Shown: positions 1 through 8,794 of the stretch, piece by piece
How the letters are laid out: every line of letters starts with the position of its first letter
Numbering within the stretch: the stretch's first letter is position 1
NCBI GenBank assembly: GCA_014654265.1
Contig: JACWDI010000001.1
Coordinates: 186,001 to 250,000 of the forward strand
Length of the DNA: 64,000 nt
Origin: Pelagibacterales bacterium SAG-MED11
Lineage (GTDB): Bacteria > Pseudomonadota > Alphaproteobacteria > Pelagibacterales > Pelagibacteraceae
Direction: 5' to 3'
The notes under the pieces: model-generated
The model's input: the letters and a program-made list of their open reading frames with translations, nothing else
What the model was told of the DNA's origin: nothing
Databases searched by the model: none
Program-made: the position numbers and the translations under genes

Positions 1-882
1 ACATTTATCTAAGAAGTCATCATCTTTTTCCATGATATCTTCAAAGAATATATTTGGAGATTTTCCACCTAATTCTAATGTGATAGGAATAATGTTTTGA
101 GCAGCATACTGCATGATTAATCTTCCAGTAGAAGTTTCACCAGTAAAAGCAACTTTAGCAATTCTTTTTGAAGATGCTAAAGGTTTACCTGCTTCTAATC
201 CAAAACCGCTTACTATGTTTACAACTCCTGGAGGCAATAAATCACCAATCAGTTCCATCATAACCATAATTGAAGCTGGTGTTTGTTCTGCTGGTTTTAA
301 AACAGAGCAATTACCTGCAGCTAAAGCTGGAGCTAATTTCCATGTTGCCATTAATAATGGAAAATTCCATGGAACAATCTGTGCAACTACACCTAATGGT
401 TCAGGTATATTGTAAGAGTATTGAGAATTACTAATCTCAGCAACAGAACCTTCTTCAGCTCTTATTACTCCAGCAAAATATCTCCAGTGGTCAATTACCA
501 ATGGTAAATCTGCTGCCATACACTCTCTTATAGGTTTTCCATTATCTAAACACTCAGCTGTAGCTAATAAATTTAGATTTTTTTCAAGAACATCAGCTAT
601 TTTCATCATTATATTTGATCTTGTAGTGATGTCAGTTTTTCCCCATGTTGTAAAAGCTGCGTGAGCTGCATCTAATGCTGCCTCCACATCTTTTTCATTT
701 GATCTTGCAACTGAACAGATAGTCTCATTTGAAATCGGGCTAGGATTATCAAAATACTTGCCTGATAAAGGTTCTACAAATTTTCCGTTTATGTAGTTTC
801 CATACTTTGATTTGAATGGAAATTTTACCTTTAAATGAGATGTATCTAAAACAGATGATAATTTCATTGCTTCTGCACTCAT
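1..882 (-). CDS. NAD-dependent aldehyde dehydrogenase, N-terminal part (cut by window edge)
   Basis: This is the first 294 codons of an aldehyde dehydrogenase that oxidises an aldehyde to the acid with NAD(P)+. Visible family signatures are [20 protein letters not shown] in the cofactor-binding half, [11 protein letters not shown], and [11 protein letters not shown] with the general-base Glu near residue 270. The catalytic Cys, expected about 30 residues later, lies outside the window. Overall it resembles the AcoD/ExaC acetaldehyde dehydrogenase class, but the substrate cannot be read from this fragment. I place the start at 882 because an AGGAG ribosome-binding site lies about 8 bases upstream. 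The frame stays open upstream to an ATG at 1074 (see the separate entry). Confidence 0.9.
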   Translation of the reverse strand, partial: MSAEAMKLSSVLDTSHLKVKFPFKSKYGNYINGKFVEPLSGKYFDNPSPISNETICSVARSNEKDVEAALDAAHAAFTTWGKTDITTRSNIMMKIADVLEKNLNLLATAECLDNGKPIRECMAADLPLVIDHWRYFAGVIRAEEGSVAEISNSQYSYNIPEPLGVVAQIVPWNFPLLMATWKLAPALAAGNCSVLKPAEQTPASIMVMMELIGDLLPPGVVNIVSGFGLEAGKPLASSKRIAKVAFTGETSTGRLIMQYAAQNIIPITLELGGKSPNIFFEDIMEKDDDFLDKC

Positions 883-1074
883 TTTTTTTCTCCTCTTTTT
901 ATTGTTAGTTTGGTTTATGTTATTGTTTTTTCTAGATCTTTTTAAACGTTTCTTGGTCGCAGTTTTTTTTGCAACTTTTTTTATCGTTTTTATTTTTTCT
1001 CTAGATGATTTGACCAATTTTAATTCTTTATTTTTGGTCTTTTGTTTTGCTATTTTTTTTCTTTTAATAGCCAT
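883..1074 (-). other. Lysine-rich in-frame leader upstream of the aldehyde dehydrogenase
   Basis: From an ATG at 1074 the minus strand reads 64 codons without a stop straight into the aldehyde dehydrogenase start at 882, in the same frame. The encoded segment is extremely basic. It begins [12 protein letters not shown] and contains [11 protein letters not shown], resembling a histone-H1-like or nucleic-acid-binding tail. It could be an N-terminal extension of the enzyme, a separate peptide read through into the enzyme, or untranslated A-rich leader that lacks stops by chance. The good AGGAG site just before codon 882 argues that the enzyme can start internally. A TTTACA -35-like hexamer at 1140-1145 would place the promoter upstream of this segment. 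Confidence 0.45.
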
Positions 1075-1190
1075 TATTCATTTAACTAGATATTGTTTAG
1101 AGTTACTATTTTTATTAATTATTATTTTCTACCTATAATTGTAAAATACCATATATTGTGTTTGCAATTTTAATTACTAATATTTTTTAT

Positions 1191-2099
1191 ATGGATAAAA
1201 ATTTTTTTAAAACAACAAGGATATTAGATGGTGGAATGGGTCAAGAACTTCTTAGCAGAGGGATGAAGCCTAAAGGAACCTTATGGAGCGCTAGTGCACT
1301 TTTAGATGAAAATTATCATGATCTTTTACTAAATGCCCATTTAGATTATATCAAAGCAGGAGCAGAGGTTATCGTTACAAATACATTCGCAACTAGAAGA
1401 ATTAGATTAGCAGAAAATAAAGTTGAGCATAAATTAAAGTATCTGAATACTAAAGCAGGTGAAATTGCAAAAAAAACAAAAGATGATTACCCAAATATTT
1501 TGATTGCTGGGGGGCTTCCTCCTCAAAATTCGACTTATAAAGCTGACGATAGATCCGAAGATATAATAAAAGATGATTTTTATAATCAAGCAAAATTAAT
1601 AGACCCATTCATTGACTTTTTTTATTTTGATGTTTTGAGCAGTATTAAGGAGATAAATATTGCAACCCAAAGTATTGAAGAATTCAATAAACCTTATTTG
1701 ATAGGGGTACATATTTCTGAAGGTACTAAATTACCTAGTGGTGAAAAAATTTCAGAACTAATAGATAAATTAAAAAATCAAAAATTACTTGGTGTTATTC
1801 TGTCTTGTGTTTCGCCTGAAAACTATAAATTAAATTTAAATGAAATTAAAAGCTTAGGAGTTCCATTTGGATTTAAATTAAATGGATATTTAAAAACTTT
1901 ACCATTATCTAATAATAACAAAACTAGTAATAAAAATGATTTCTTACAACCAAATGAGTTTTTAGGTAAAAGAAAAGATTTATCCCCTAATAAAATGCTA
2001 GAGTTTGTTAAAGAGTTTAAAGACTCTGGGGCTACAATTCTAGGTGGGTGTTGTGAAACATCTCCAGCACATATTGAATCATTTGCATCACTTAAGTAA
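1191..2099 (+). CDS. mmuM: Homocysteine S-methyltransferase family protein
   Basis: 302 residues. The protein transfers a methyl group to homocysteine to make methionine, probably from S-methylmethionine or a related donor. It starts with the family's LDGGMGQELL motif and carries the three expected zinc-thiolate ligands: Cys in LSCVSPEN and the pair in GGCCETSPAHI near the C-terminus. I chose the ATG at 1191 because the preceding in-frame GTG at 1158 would add 11 residues before the conserved N-terminus. It is divergent from the aldehyde dehydrogenase, and its 3' end overlaps the convergent EamA gene by 12 bases. The methyl donor is inferred from the family; a betaine-type donor cannot be excluded. 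Confidence 0.8.
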   Translation: MDKNFFKTTRILDGGMGQELLSRGMKPKGTLWSASALLDENYHDLLLNAHLDYIKAGAEVIVTNTFATRRIRLAENKVEHKLKYLNTKAGEIAKKTKDDYPNILIAGGLPPQNSTYKADDRSEDIIKDDFYNQAKLIDPFIDFFYFDVLSSIKEINIATQSIEEFNKPYLIGVHISEGTKLPSGEKISELIDKLKNQKLLGVILSCVSPENYKLNLNEIKSLGVPFGFKLNGYLKTLPLSNNNKTSNKNDFLQPNEFLGKRKDLSPNKMLEFVKEFKDSGATILGGCCETSPAHIESFASLK

Positions 2100-2978
2100 T
2101 TTTTTGTTGTCTGCTTTTTTAACAAAATAAATACCAACTGAAACTGCTATTAGAGAAATTAATACTTTAGTGGTAATCAATTCTTTCAAGAATATGTAAC
2201 TTAAAATAGTACCAAAAATAGGAATTAAATAGGAAACTTGAGATTGAAAAATTAATCCATTATTAACTAAAACTCTAAATCTAAGTAACCAAGCTAGACC
2301 TGTTGAAACAAGTCCTAAATATATTACAGAAATAGTTGAGTCCAGTCTTGGAGATACATTCCAAGGTTGTTCAATAAAACTTACAAATGGAATTAGAATA
2401 ATTGTAGCCCAAATTAAAATTGAACCAGTTACATTTTCATTCTTTTTCTTGCTGATTTTTAAAGTTAAAACTCCACCAATTACATAACATGTAGAACCTA
2501 AAAGAATTAAAAGAGCTGACACAAAATTATTTTCATCAATTAATAAGTTGTCTGAAAATAAATAAAGTATGCCAGAGAAACCAATCAAAATTCCAAAAGT
2601 TTTTATAAAATTAAATTTTTCATTATTTGTATAAAAATGACCCAGCACAGTCGAACTAAGAGGTGTAGTAGACATAAGAATTGCTGCAAGATTACTCTGG
2701 ACTGATTTAATTCCATAAGCAATGAGGAAAAAAGGAGCTACTAAATTAATGAATCCTATTAATGCAAACCAATACCAATCTTTTGAAAATGCTTCTATCT
2801 TAATGTCTTTATAATAACAAAGTAGTAAAACAGGTATGGCTCCAAAAAAAACTCTGAGAAAAGCAATCGTCACTGGCCCAAAAGAGTAAGTAGCAATTTT
2901 AATATTAAAAAAAGCTGAAGCCCAGATCAATGCTAACAAAACTAATAATATATAATCTAGAAATTTTGGTTGTCTCAT
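2088..2978 (-). CDS. EamA/DMT-family transporter
   Basis: 296 residues with ten predicted membrane segments arranged as two five-helix EamA repeats. The first helix begins YILLVLLALIWASAFFNIKI, and the second repeat starts around residue 145. Proteins of this drug/metabolite superfamily usually export amino acids or other small metabolites; the substrate cannot be read from the sequence. The gene follows the YbaK-like gene with an ATGA overlap (2975-2978), so the two are probably co-transcribed. Its 3' end runs 12 bases into mmuM on the opposite strand. This is the first of three EamA genes in the window (others near 53.7 and 58.2 kb). Confidence 0.85.
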   Translation of the reverse strand: MRQPKFLDYILLVLLALIWASAFFNIKIATYSFGPVTIAFLRVFFGAIPVLLLCYYKDIKIEAFSKDWYWFALIGFINLVAPFFLIAYGIKSVQSNLAAILMSTTPLSSTVLGHFYTNNEKFNFIKTFGILIGFSGILYLFSDNLLIDENNFVSALLILLGSTCYVIGGVLTLKISKKKNENVTGSILIWATIILIPFVSFIEQPWNVSPRLDSTISVIYLGLVSTGLAWLLRFRVLVNNGLIFQSQVSYLIPIFGTILSYIFLKELITTKVLISLIAVSVGIYFVKKADNKKLLK

Positions 2979-3454
2979 TCTATTAACTGTTTAATTGATC
3001 CTTTAGTAATTTTATTTAAGTCTTTGAAGCTAATTTTGAATACACAATTAGGATGGCCTGCTGCAGCAAATAAATAACTAAATCTTTCTAAAGAACTATC
3101 AATTAGAATATTAGTTTCATTTATATGACCAATTGGAGAAACACCTCCTATTGTGAAACCTGTAACATTTTTTACATCATCAGCTGAAGCCATAGATGCA
3201 TCTTTTATATTAAGAATTTTTTTAATTTTATTTAAAGAAACTTTTTTGTCTCCAGCTACAAGGCACAGAGTATAATTTTTTTCTGTTTTAAAAAGTAAAC
3301 TTTTAACAATTGAACCAACTTCACAACCTAAAGATGAAGCAGCTTCTAAAGCTGTTCTTGCTGAACTATCAAGTAAAATCACTCTCTGATTTTGATCAAA
3401 TTCCTTCAGTAATTTTTCAACTCTTTTGACAGGCTCTTTGAGTAATAAAGTCAT
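2975..3454 (-). CDS. YbaK/EbsC-type aminoacyl-tRNA deacylase
   Basis: 159 residues covering a single YbaK domain. The family hydrolyses mischarged tRNAs, typically Cys-tRNA(Pro) or related species, in trans. Family features include GCEVGSIVKSLLF, the conserved Lys in AGDKKVSLNKI, TGFTIGGVSPIGH and a Gly-rich AAGHPNCVFKI near the C-terminus. The protein is cytoplasmic. It is first of a two-gene unit with the EamA transporter. I see no Shine-Dalgarno sequence before the ATG; a TATAAG hexamer lies about 10 bases upstream, so the leader could be very short. Exact tRNA specificity is not readable. Confidence 0.85.
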   Translation of the reverse strand: MTLLLKEPVKRVEKLLKEFDQNQRVILLDSSARTALEAASSLGCEVGSIVKSLLFKTEKNYTLCLVAGDKKVSLNKIKKILNIKDASMASADDVKNVTGFTIGGVSPIGHINETNILIDSSLERFSYLFAAAGHPNCVFKISFKDLNKITKGSIKQLIE

Positions 3455-3532
3455 TATTCAACTTATAATTGTTAGTTATTTTTAACATTTAATTATACAC
3501 TCATGTAAAAAATGCATAGGTGTTATTAAGTA

Positions 3533-3546
3533 AAAGAACATTCTTT
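3533..3546 (+). promoter_or_regulatory. Inverted repeat in the glnA leader
   Basis: A perfect 6-base inverted repeat with a 2-base centre (AAAGAA-CA-TTCTTT) lies about 50 bases upstream of the glnA start, within the longest intergenic stretch of the window (3455-3595). It could be an operator or a small hairpin. I found no sigma-54 promoter pattern here and no match I trust to the known glnA RNA. A short palindrome in AT-rich DNA may also be chance. Confidence 0.3.
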
Positions 3547-3584
3547 AACAGTCTTTATTTGGTATCACAAGACCCAGAATTATA

Positions 3585-3590
3585 AAGGAG
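3585..3590 (+). promoter_or_regulatory. Strong ribosome-binding site of glnA
   Basis: AAGGAG sits 5 bases before the ATG at 3596 and fixes the glnA start. Such clear Shine-Dalgarno sequences are uncommon in this window, where most genes start by overlap with the previous gene, so this suggests high expression. Confidence 0.75.
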
Positions 3591-3595
3591 ATCAC

Positions 3596-5002
3596 ATGAG
3601 CGCAAATGATATATTAAAAACTATCAAGGATAAAGACATAGAATATGTAGATTTGAGATTTACGGATCCAAGAGGTAAACTTCAACATGTAACCATGGAT
3701 GCTAAAATGGTCGATGATGAAATGTTGAATGAAGGTATATTTTTTGATGGTTCATCTATAGCAGGTTGGAAAGCTATTAATGAGTCTGACATGATACTTA
3801 AGCCTGATTTATCAAGAGCAATTGTAGATCCTTTTACGTCTCATAACACTATGAATCTTTTTTGTGATATTTTAGATGCAATTAAAAAAGATCCTTATGA
3901 AAGAGATCCAAGAGGAACAGCCAAAAAAGCTGAAGCTTATTTAAAAAGTTCGGGTATTGGAGATAAAGCATTTTTTGGACCAGAGGCAGAATTTTTCGTA
4001 TTTGATGATGTAAGATTTAAAAATGATATGAATGAAACAGGTTTTAAAATTGATAGTAAGGAAGGCCCTTACAATTCTGGAAGAGAATATGAAAATGGAA
4101 ACATGGGTCATAGACCAGGAATTAAAGGTGGTTACTTCCCAGTTCCACCGGTCGATAGCGAACAAGATATGAGAAGTGAATATTTAAAAGCAATGAAGGA
4201 CATGGGTATTAAAGTTGAAAAACATCACCACGAAGTTGCTCCAAGTCAACATGAGCTTGGAATGTATTTTGGAACCTTAGTGGATCAAGCAGATAATTTA
4301 CAATTATATAAATATGCTGTTCATATGGTCTCTCATTCATTTGGTAAAACTGCAACTTTTATGCCTAAACCTGTTAAAGGTGATAACGGTTCAGGAATGC
4401 ACGTACACCAATCAATTTGGAAAGGTGACACTGCATTATTTTCTGGTGATAAGTATGCTGGTTTATCCGAAACTGCATTACATTATATTGGTGGAATCTT
4501 AAAACACGCTAAAGCTATAAATGCATTTTCTAATGCAACAACTAATAGCTACAAAAGATTAATTCCAGGATTTGAAGCTCCTGTTTTATTAGCTTACTCT
4601 GCAAGAAACAGATCAGCATCATGTAGAATTCCTATCACATTAAGTAAAAAAGCTGCAAGATGTGAAATTAGATTTGGTGATGCAGCAGGTAACCCTTATT
4701 TAACTTTTGCTGCTATGCTAATGGCTGGTTTGGATGGAATTAAAAATAAAATTGATCCAGGTAAATCATTCGATAAAGATCTTTATGCATTATCAGAAGA
4801 TGAAGTTAAAAAAATTCCAACTGTTTGTGGATCTCTAAGGGAAGCTATGGAAAGTTTAGATAAAGATAGAGATTTTTTAAAAGAAGGAAATGTTTTTACT
4901 GATGATCAAATTGATGCTTATATCGCATTAAAATTTGAAGAAATACATAATTTTGAACACACTCCTCATCCGATTGAGTTCGAAATGTATTACAGCTGTT
5001 AA
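3596..5002 (+). CDS. glnA: Glutamine synthetase, type I
   Basis: 468 residues, the usual length for bacterial GSI. It condenses ammonium and glutamate using ATP and is the main ammonium-assimilation enzyme. Motifs include the beta-grasp DGSSIAGW (51-58), [12 protein letters not shown] with metal-binding Glu, the ATP-site [16 protein letters not shown] (258-273), and NRSASCRIP. The adenylylation site is intact: Tyr397 in [11 protein letters not shown] is at the same residue number as the E. coli Tyr397, implying GlnE-type regulation is possible. It is a single-gene unit with its own leader. No glnB or glnE lies beside it here. Its stop is 3 bases from the stop of the convergent 56-residue gene. 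Confidence 0.97.
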   Translation: MSANDILKTIKDKDIEYVDLRFTDPRGKLQHVTMDAKMVDDEMLNEGIFFDGSSIAGWKAINESDMILKPDLSRAIVDPFTSHNTMNLFCDILDAIKKDPYERDPRGTAKKAEAYLKSSGIGDKAFFGPEAEFFVFDDVRFKNDMNETGFKIDSKEGPYNSGREYENGNMGHRPGIKGGYFPVPPVDSEQDMRSEYLKAMKDMGIKVEKHHHEVAPSQHELGMYFGTLVDQADNLQLYKYAVHMVSHSFGKTATFMPKPVKGDNGSGMHVHQSIWKGDTALFSGDKYAGLSETALHYIGGILKHAKAINAFSNATTNSYKRLIPGFEAPVLLAYSARNRSASCRIPITLSKKAARCEIRFGDAAGNPYLTFAAMLMAGLDGIKNKIDPGKSFDKDLYALSEDEVKKIPTVCGSLREAMESLDKDRDFLKEGNVFTDDQIDAYIALKFEEIHNFEHTPHPIEFEMYYSC

Positions 5003-5005
5003 ATA

Positions 5006-5176
5006 TTACTGTCTAGTTTTAGCAATTTTATTTTTGCCAGAACCTCTTTTAACAATGTAATCTTGAGTTCCGTTTGCTCCAGTTTCTACAGATTTAATAA
5101 GCGATCTTATAAAACCTTTTCTCTTTTCTTTTCTGTCTTCACTATTTAGCAAATTTCTAAATTCAAAAACGTTCAT
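5006..5176 (-). CDS. Unrecognised 56-residue basic protein after sufA
   Basis: An intact short frame (ATG at 5176, TAA at 5006-5008) encodes a 56-residue, highly charged protein beginning MNVFEFRNLLNSEDRKEKRK and ending in a basic tail GKNKIAKTRQ. There is no signal peptide or membrane segment. It lies 57 bases after sufA on the same strand and could be the last gene of the suf operon. A separate promoter-like pair (TTGCAA, 17 bp, TATATT) lies right before it. I do not recognise the family. The non-repetitive composition and tight fit between sufA and glnA support it being a real gene; function is unknown. Confidence 0.6.
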   Translation of the reverse strand: MNVFEFRNLLNSEDRKEKRKGFIRSLIKSVETGANGTQDYIVKRGSGKNKIAKTRQ

Positions 5177-5182
5177 ACATAG

Positions 5183-5211
5183 AATATATCCTATCTATGC
5201 ATTTATTGCAA
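5183..5211 (-). promoter_or_regulatory. Promoter-like pair before the 56-residue gene
   Basis: On the minus strand TTGCAA (5206-5211) and TATATT (5183-5188) are separated by 17 bases, a good sigma-70-like arrangement. The -10 ends about 6 bases before the ATG at 5176, so a transcript starting at the normal distance would be leaderless or nearly so. The same stretch has a small stem (GCATT/AATGC, 5199-5214), which may instead be a weak end of the suf transcript. Confidence 0.4.
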
Positions 5212-5233
5212 TGCTGATATGTTCAAAATGGGA

Positions 5234-5566
5234 CTATACTTTAAATGACTCTCCGCAGCCACAGCGCTCGGTTTCATTTGGGTTGTTAAAAACAAATGTT
5301 GAAGAAAAATCCTCTTTCTTATAATCCATCTCTGTTCCTAAGAGATACATAACTGCAGTTGAATCGATATAAACTTTAACGCCTTTATCTTCTATTACCT
5401 CATCATTAGGATTAATCTCTTTTGAATACTCCATAACATATGACATCCCAGCACATCCTCCAGACTTTACAGAAACTCTCACTCCTATTGCATTTTTTTC
5501 AGCACTAGACATTATTTCTTTTATTCTTGAAGCAGCATTATCACTTAATTTAATTATTGAATTCAT
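5234..5566 (-). CDS. sufA: A-type iron-sulfur carrier (SufA/HesB family)
   Basis: 110 residues. A-type carriers receive Fe-S clusters from the SUF scaffold and pass them to apo-enzymes. The three conserved cysteines are present: Cys38 in SGGCAGMSY and Cys102/Cys104 in ERCGCGESF near the C-terminus. The start codon overlaps the sufT stop (shared base at 5566, TAATG type), so translation is probably coupled. It is the last recognised gene of the suf operon. Whether it acts as SufA, IscA or ErpA cannot be told from sequence alone; position favours SufA. Confidence 0.93.
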   Translation of the reverse strand: MNSIIKLSDNAASRIKEIMSSAEKNAIGVRVSVKSGGCAGMSYVMEYSKEINPNDEVIEDKGVKVYIDSTAVMYLLGTEMDYKKEDFSSTFVFNNPNETERCGCGESFKV

Positions 5567-5862
5567 TATAAATTCAACTCCAATTTAGCAGCATCAGACA
5601 TCATATCTTTTGTCCAAGGTGGATCCCATACCAATTCTAAGTCAACGTCCTCTATCTCCTCTACTTGCATAGCACCTTCCTTTACCTCTTTAGGTAAGCT
5701 TTCAGCCACAGGACAGTTTGGAGTAGTTAAAGTCATTTTAATTTTTGCTTTTTTTTGATTTACTTGAACATCGTAAATTAGACCTAGATCATAAATATTC
5801 ACTGGAAGCTCAGGGTCGTAAATCTTTTTTATTTCTTTAATTATTTTATCTTTTATTTCCAT
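5566..5862 (-). CDS. sufT: SufT-like DUF59/MIP18 protein of the SUF system
   Basis: 98 residues forming a single DUF59 domain. Family motifs include YDPELPVNIYDLGLIYDV and TTPNCPVAESLP with the conserved Cys. In other bacteria SufT helps cluster assembly or delivery and often sits inside suf operons, as here between sufU and sufA. It ends in WDPPWTKDMMSDAAKLEL, a typical tail of stand-alone family members. It follows sufU by 6 bases and overlaps sufA by one. Confidence 0.9.
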   Translation of the reverse strand: MEIKDKIIKEIKKIYDPELPVNIYDLGLIYDVQVNQKKAKIKMTLTTPNCPVAESLPKEVKEGAMQVEEIEDVDLELVWDPPWTKDMMSDAAKLELNL

Positions 5863-5868
5863 AAAATA

Positions 5869-6333
5869 TCATTTTTCTGTACTAATTTCTTTTCCATTGT
5901 TCTCCATTGCTGAGACTAATGTATGCCAAGATAATGTAGCACATTTTACTCTCATTGGGTATTGTTTAACACCTGACAAACACATCAACTTTGTTTTATC
6001 ATCTTCCTTTAATATATTAGATTTCAGTTCAGGGTTTTCTTTTATCATTCCTAAAAAATCTTCAATAATTTCTTTAGCTTCATTATCACTCTTACCTTTC
6101 ATTAAATCTGTCATAATTGATGCTGATGCCATTGAAATAGCACAACCACTGCCTTCAAAAGAAATGTCTTCTACTTTTCTTTGATCATTTAATTTTAAAT
6201 AAATATGTACATTATCTCCGCATAATGGATTATTTCCTTTAGCATCTTTATTAAAGTTATCAGTCTTGCCTAAGTTTCTAGGATTCTTGCCGTGTTCTAA
6301 TATTATTTCTTGATATAATTCTTTTAAATTCAT
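5869..6333 (-). CDS. sufU: SUF scaffold protein SufU (NifU N-terminal family)
   Basis: 154 residues. SufU accepts sulfur from SufS and serves as sulfur shuttle or scaffold. The active-site set is complete: Cys38 and Asp40 in NPLCGDN, Cys64 in EGSGCAISMASAS, and Cys131 in RVKCATLSW; Cys118 is extra. The insertion between the second and third cysteine is that of SufU rather than IscU. It overlaps sufS by an ATGA junction (6330-6333). A second, divergent NifU-like gene lies near 59.2 kb. Confidence 0.93.
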   Translation of the reverse strand: MNLKELYQEIILEHGKNPRNLGKTDNFNKDAKGNNPLCGDNVHIYLKLNDQRKVEDISFEGSGCAISMASASIMTDLMKGKSDNEAKEIIEDFLGMIKENPELKSNILKEDDKTKLMCLSGVKQYPMRVKCATLSWHTLVSAMENNGKEISTEK

Positions 6334-7550
6334 TTTAAATCAAAAATCTTTTTACATTTATTAATTGACTCATTTAGTTGGTCAAAATCTTCTTTTGTAT
6401 TGTACACACCAACTGAAGCTCTAGCACTTGCTGGTATTTCTAATTTATCATGAAGTATTTGACAACAATGATGGCCAGCTCTAATTGCTACACCGTCCTC
6501 ATCTAAGATTGTAGCAATATCGTGTGGGTGTACACCTTCAATCGTAAATGATAAAACTCCTCCTTTATTTTTTGGGTTACCAATTATTTTTACTGAGTTA
6601 TTTTTTCTTAAAACTTCTTGACCATACTCAATTAATTCTTTTTCATGTTTTATTATATTTTCAATACCAATATTTTCTAAAAATTTAATTGACTGGTCAA
6701 ATGCAATTACTTGTGCAGTAGCCATTGTTCCTGCTTCATATTTATTTGGTAAATCTCCATAAGTAATCCTATCTTTCTTTACTTCTTTAATCATTCCTCC
6801 TCCACCTTGATAAGGTGGTAATTCCTCAAGCCATTTTTTTTTACCATATAAAATTCCTAATCCTGTTGGTCCATACATTTTATGACATGAGATTGCATAA
6901 AAATCACAATCAAGATCTTGAACATCTATTTTTAAATGTGGGGCACCCTGACACCCATCTACTACTACTATAATTCCTTTGGAGTGAGCAAGTTCAGTTA
7001 TCTCTTTGATTGGTAGTATTGCCCCCGTAACATTTGATAAATGATTAACTGCTATTACCTTAGTTTTTGGTGTTATCATTTTTTCAATATTCTCAATTGG
7101 AATTTCACCTTCATCATTAATTTCTGCAAAATTAATCTTTATATTTTTTGATTTTCTTAAATAATGCCATGGCACATAATTAGAATGATGTTCTAGTTCA
7201 GTTAATAATATTTCATCCCCCTCATCTAAGTATTTTTGTCCTAAAGTATTTGCTACCAAATTAAGTGCTTCTGTTGCACCTTTTGTAAAAACAATCTCAT
7301 TTTTATCTTTTGCATTAATATATTTTTGAACTGATGATCTTGTATTTTCATATAAATTAGTGGCAGCTACAGCCAAATAATGGATGCTTCTTCCTACATT
7401 AGAAAATTGTTTTGTATAAAACTCGTTTATCCTATCAATAACTACTTTAGGTTTCTGCGAAGAATTAGCACTATCTAAATAGACTAAATCATTATTTTGT
7501 ATTTTTTCATCAAATATTGGAAATTCTTTTTTAATATCGTCTATATTCAT
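6330..7550 (-). CDS. sufS: Cysteine desulfurase SufS
   Basis: 406 residues, a PLP enzyme that removes sulfur from cysteine and holds it as a persulfide. The PLP lysine is Lys224 in SCHKMYGPTG. The catalytic cysteine is Cys362 in RAGHHCCQIL, placing the protein in the group II (SufS) class. GATEALNLVA is also typical. It overlaps sufD by 4 bases (7547-7550) and sufU by 4 bases. It is cytoplasmic and works with SufU from the same operon. Confidence 0.96.
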   Translation of the reverse strand: MNIDDIKKEFPIFDEKIQNNDLVYLDSANSSQKPKVVIDRINEFYTKQFSNVGRSIHYLAVAATNLYENTRSSVQKYINAKDKNEIVFTKGATEALNLVANTLGQKYLDEGDEILLTELEHHSNYVPWHYLRKSKNIKINFAEINDEGEIPIENIEKMITPKTKVIAVNHLSNVTGAILPIKEITELAHSKGIIVVVDGCQGAPHLKIDVQDLDCDFYAISCHKMYGPTGLGILYGKKKWLEELPPYQGGGGMIKEVKKDRITYGDLPNKYEAGTMATAQVIAFDQSIKFLENIGIENIIKHEKELIEYGQEVLRKNNSVKIIGNPKNKGGVLSFTIEGVHPHDIATILDEDGVAIRAGHHCCQILHDKLEIPASARASVGVYNTKEDFDQLNESINKCKKIFDLK

Positions 7551-8794
7551 TCTTTTAATCCAATCATATTTTTAACTAAATTTTTAATTTCTGTATCTGT
7601 TATTTTTTCAACCACATCTAACAGAAAACCATTAATCAAAAGTTCTTTTGACTGTTGATAATTCAATCCTCTAGACATTAAATAAAATATTGAGTTTTCA
7701 TCAAGACTTCCTGATGCAGATCCATGAGAACATTTTACATCATCAGCGTATATTTCTAGTTCAGGCTTAGCGTTAAATTCGGAAGTTTCATCAAGTAAAA
7801 TTGCTTTACTTAATTGATATCCGTCAGTTTTTTGTGCTTTTGAGTCTACAAATATTTTGCCTTGATAGGCAGATTTTGAATTTTTTCCTAAAACACTTTT
7901 TATCAATTGATAACTTTTTGTATTTTCAACCAAATGGTTAATTATTGTTCTTACTTCATGATGTTGCCCATCATTTAGTGAGAAAATACCATTAACAAAT
8001 GCTGAAGAATATTCTCCTTTTAAGTTACAATTAATTTCATTTTTTGAAAAATTCGATCCTGAAGATAGAATAAAAGTCTCTGAAACACTGTTATCGTCTT
8101 GTTCAATATTATTATAGGAATATCTGATATTTTTATTTTGTACTTTATCAATCTTATAATTTTTTAAAATAGCATTTTCTTTCAAATCAAAATTATAAAA
8201 TATATTGATGAAATTATTTTCTGCTCTATCGTTAAACAAGTCTATTAATCTTAAAGAACTATTTTGTTCTAGTTGAAATTCTAGTTTTAAATTTATATTT
8301 CTAGATGTAATTTTATTACTTGTAGAGTGATAAACAACAAGAGGTTTTTTCAAAGAATAATTCTTTTTTACAGTAATTTTGTAACATTTATTTGTGAAAG
8401 CATTATTTAAAGATAACAGAGAATTATTATCTTCTGATCTATTCACAAATTTAAAATCATCATTAATTTCTATCTTGTCATGATCTTCATGAGTAAAATC
8501 AACCTTCTCCACTCTTCCATTTATGAAGACAATTTTATTATGCTCTAAACCTTCTACAAAAATTGAGGTGTCAATTTTGTTAGGAAAAGAATAATCGTTA
8601 TAAAAACTTAATTCACCAATATTTTTTTTAATAATTTGGCTTAAGTCTGAAAATTTCCAGTTTTCAAGTTTTCTAGTTGGAAAACCAGTTTTTAAAAATT
8701 TATTTAAATGCATTTTTTTTAATTCAACATCTTTTTCAGAAAAAGCTGAGGCCTTAACTATTTTTTCAAAATCTGTTTTAATTTGTTCAGTCAT
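7547..8794 (-). CDS. sufD: SUF scaffold subunit SufD
   Basis: 415 residues, a member of the SufB/SufD beta-helix family. It partners SufB and SufC in the SufBC2D scaffold on which new Fe-S clusters are built. The N-terminal part carries FPTRKLENWKFSDL. The C-terminal family block DDVKCSHGSASGSLDENSIF, with the conserved Cys-Ser-His-Gly, is intact, followed by YLMSRGLNYQQSKELLINGF. The start directly abuts the sufC stop. Sequence outside the core is asparagine/lysine rich, in line with genome composition. Confidence 0.95.
   Translation of the reverse strand: MTEQIKTDFEKIVKASAFSEKDVELKKMHLNKFLKTGFPTRKLENWKFSDLSQIIKKNIGELSFYNDYSFPNKIDTSIFVEGLEHNKIVFINGRVEKVDFTHEDHDKIEINDDFKFVNRSEDNNSLLSLNNAFTNKCYKITVKKNYSLKKPLVVYHSTSNKITSRNINLKLEFQLEQNSSLRLIDLFNDRAENNFINIFYNFDLKENAILKNYKIDKVQNKNIRYSYNNIEQDDNSVSETFILSSGSNFSKNEINCNLKGEYSSAFVNGIFSLNDGQHHEVRTIINHLVENTKSYQLIKSVLGKNSKSAYQGKIFVDSKAQKTDGYQLSKAILLDETSEFNAKPELEIYADDVKCSHGSASGSLDENSIFYLMSRGLNYQQSKELLINGFLLDVVEKITDTEIKNLVKNMIGLKE

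Noticed and set aside
113-415. Open frame of 100 codons on the plus strand
   Set aside because: It is antisense to the aldehyde dehydrogenase, whose minus-strand frame has clear family motifs throughout.
902-1138. Hydrophobic Phe/Leu-rich plus-strand frame that looks like a membrane peptide
   Set aside because: Its hydrophobicity is just the complement of the lysine-rich (A-rich) minus-strand leader; T runs read as Phe and Leu.
3455-3595. Sigma-54 promoter or known glutamine riboswitch before glnA
   Set aside because: No GG-N10-GC element and no match I trust to the conserved riboswitch core; kept only as an unassigned leader.
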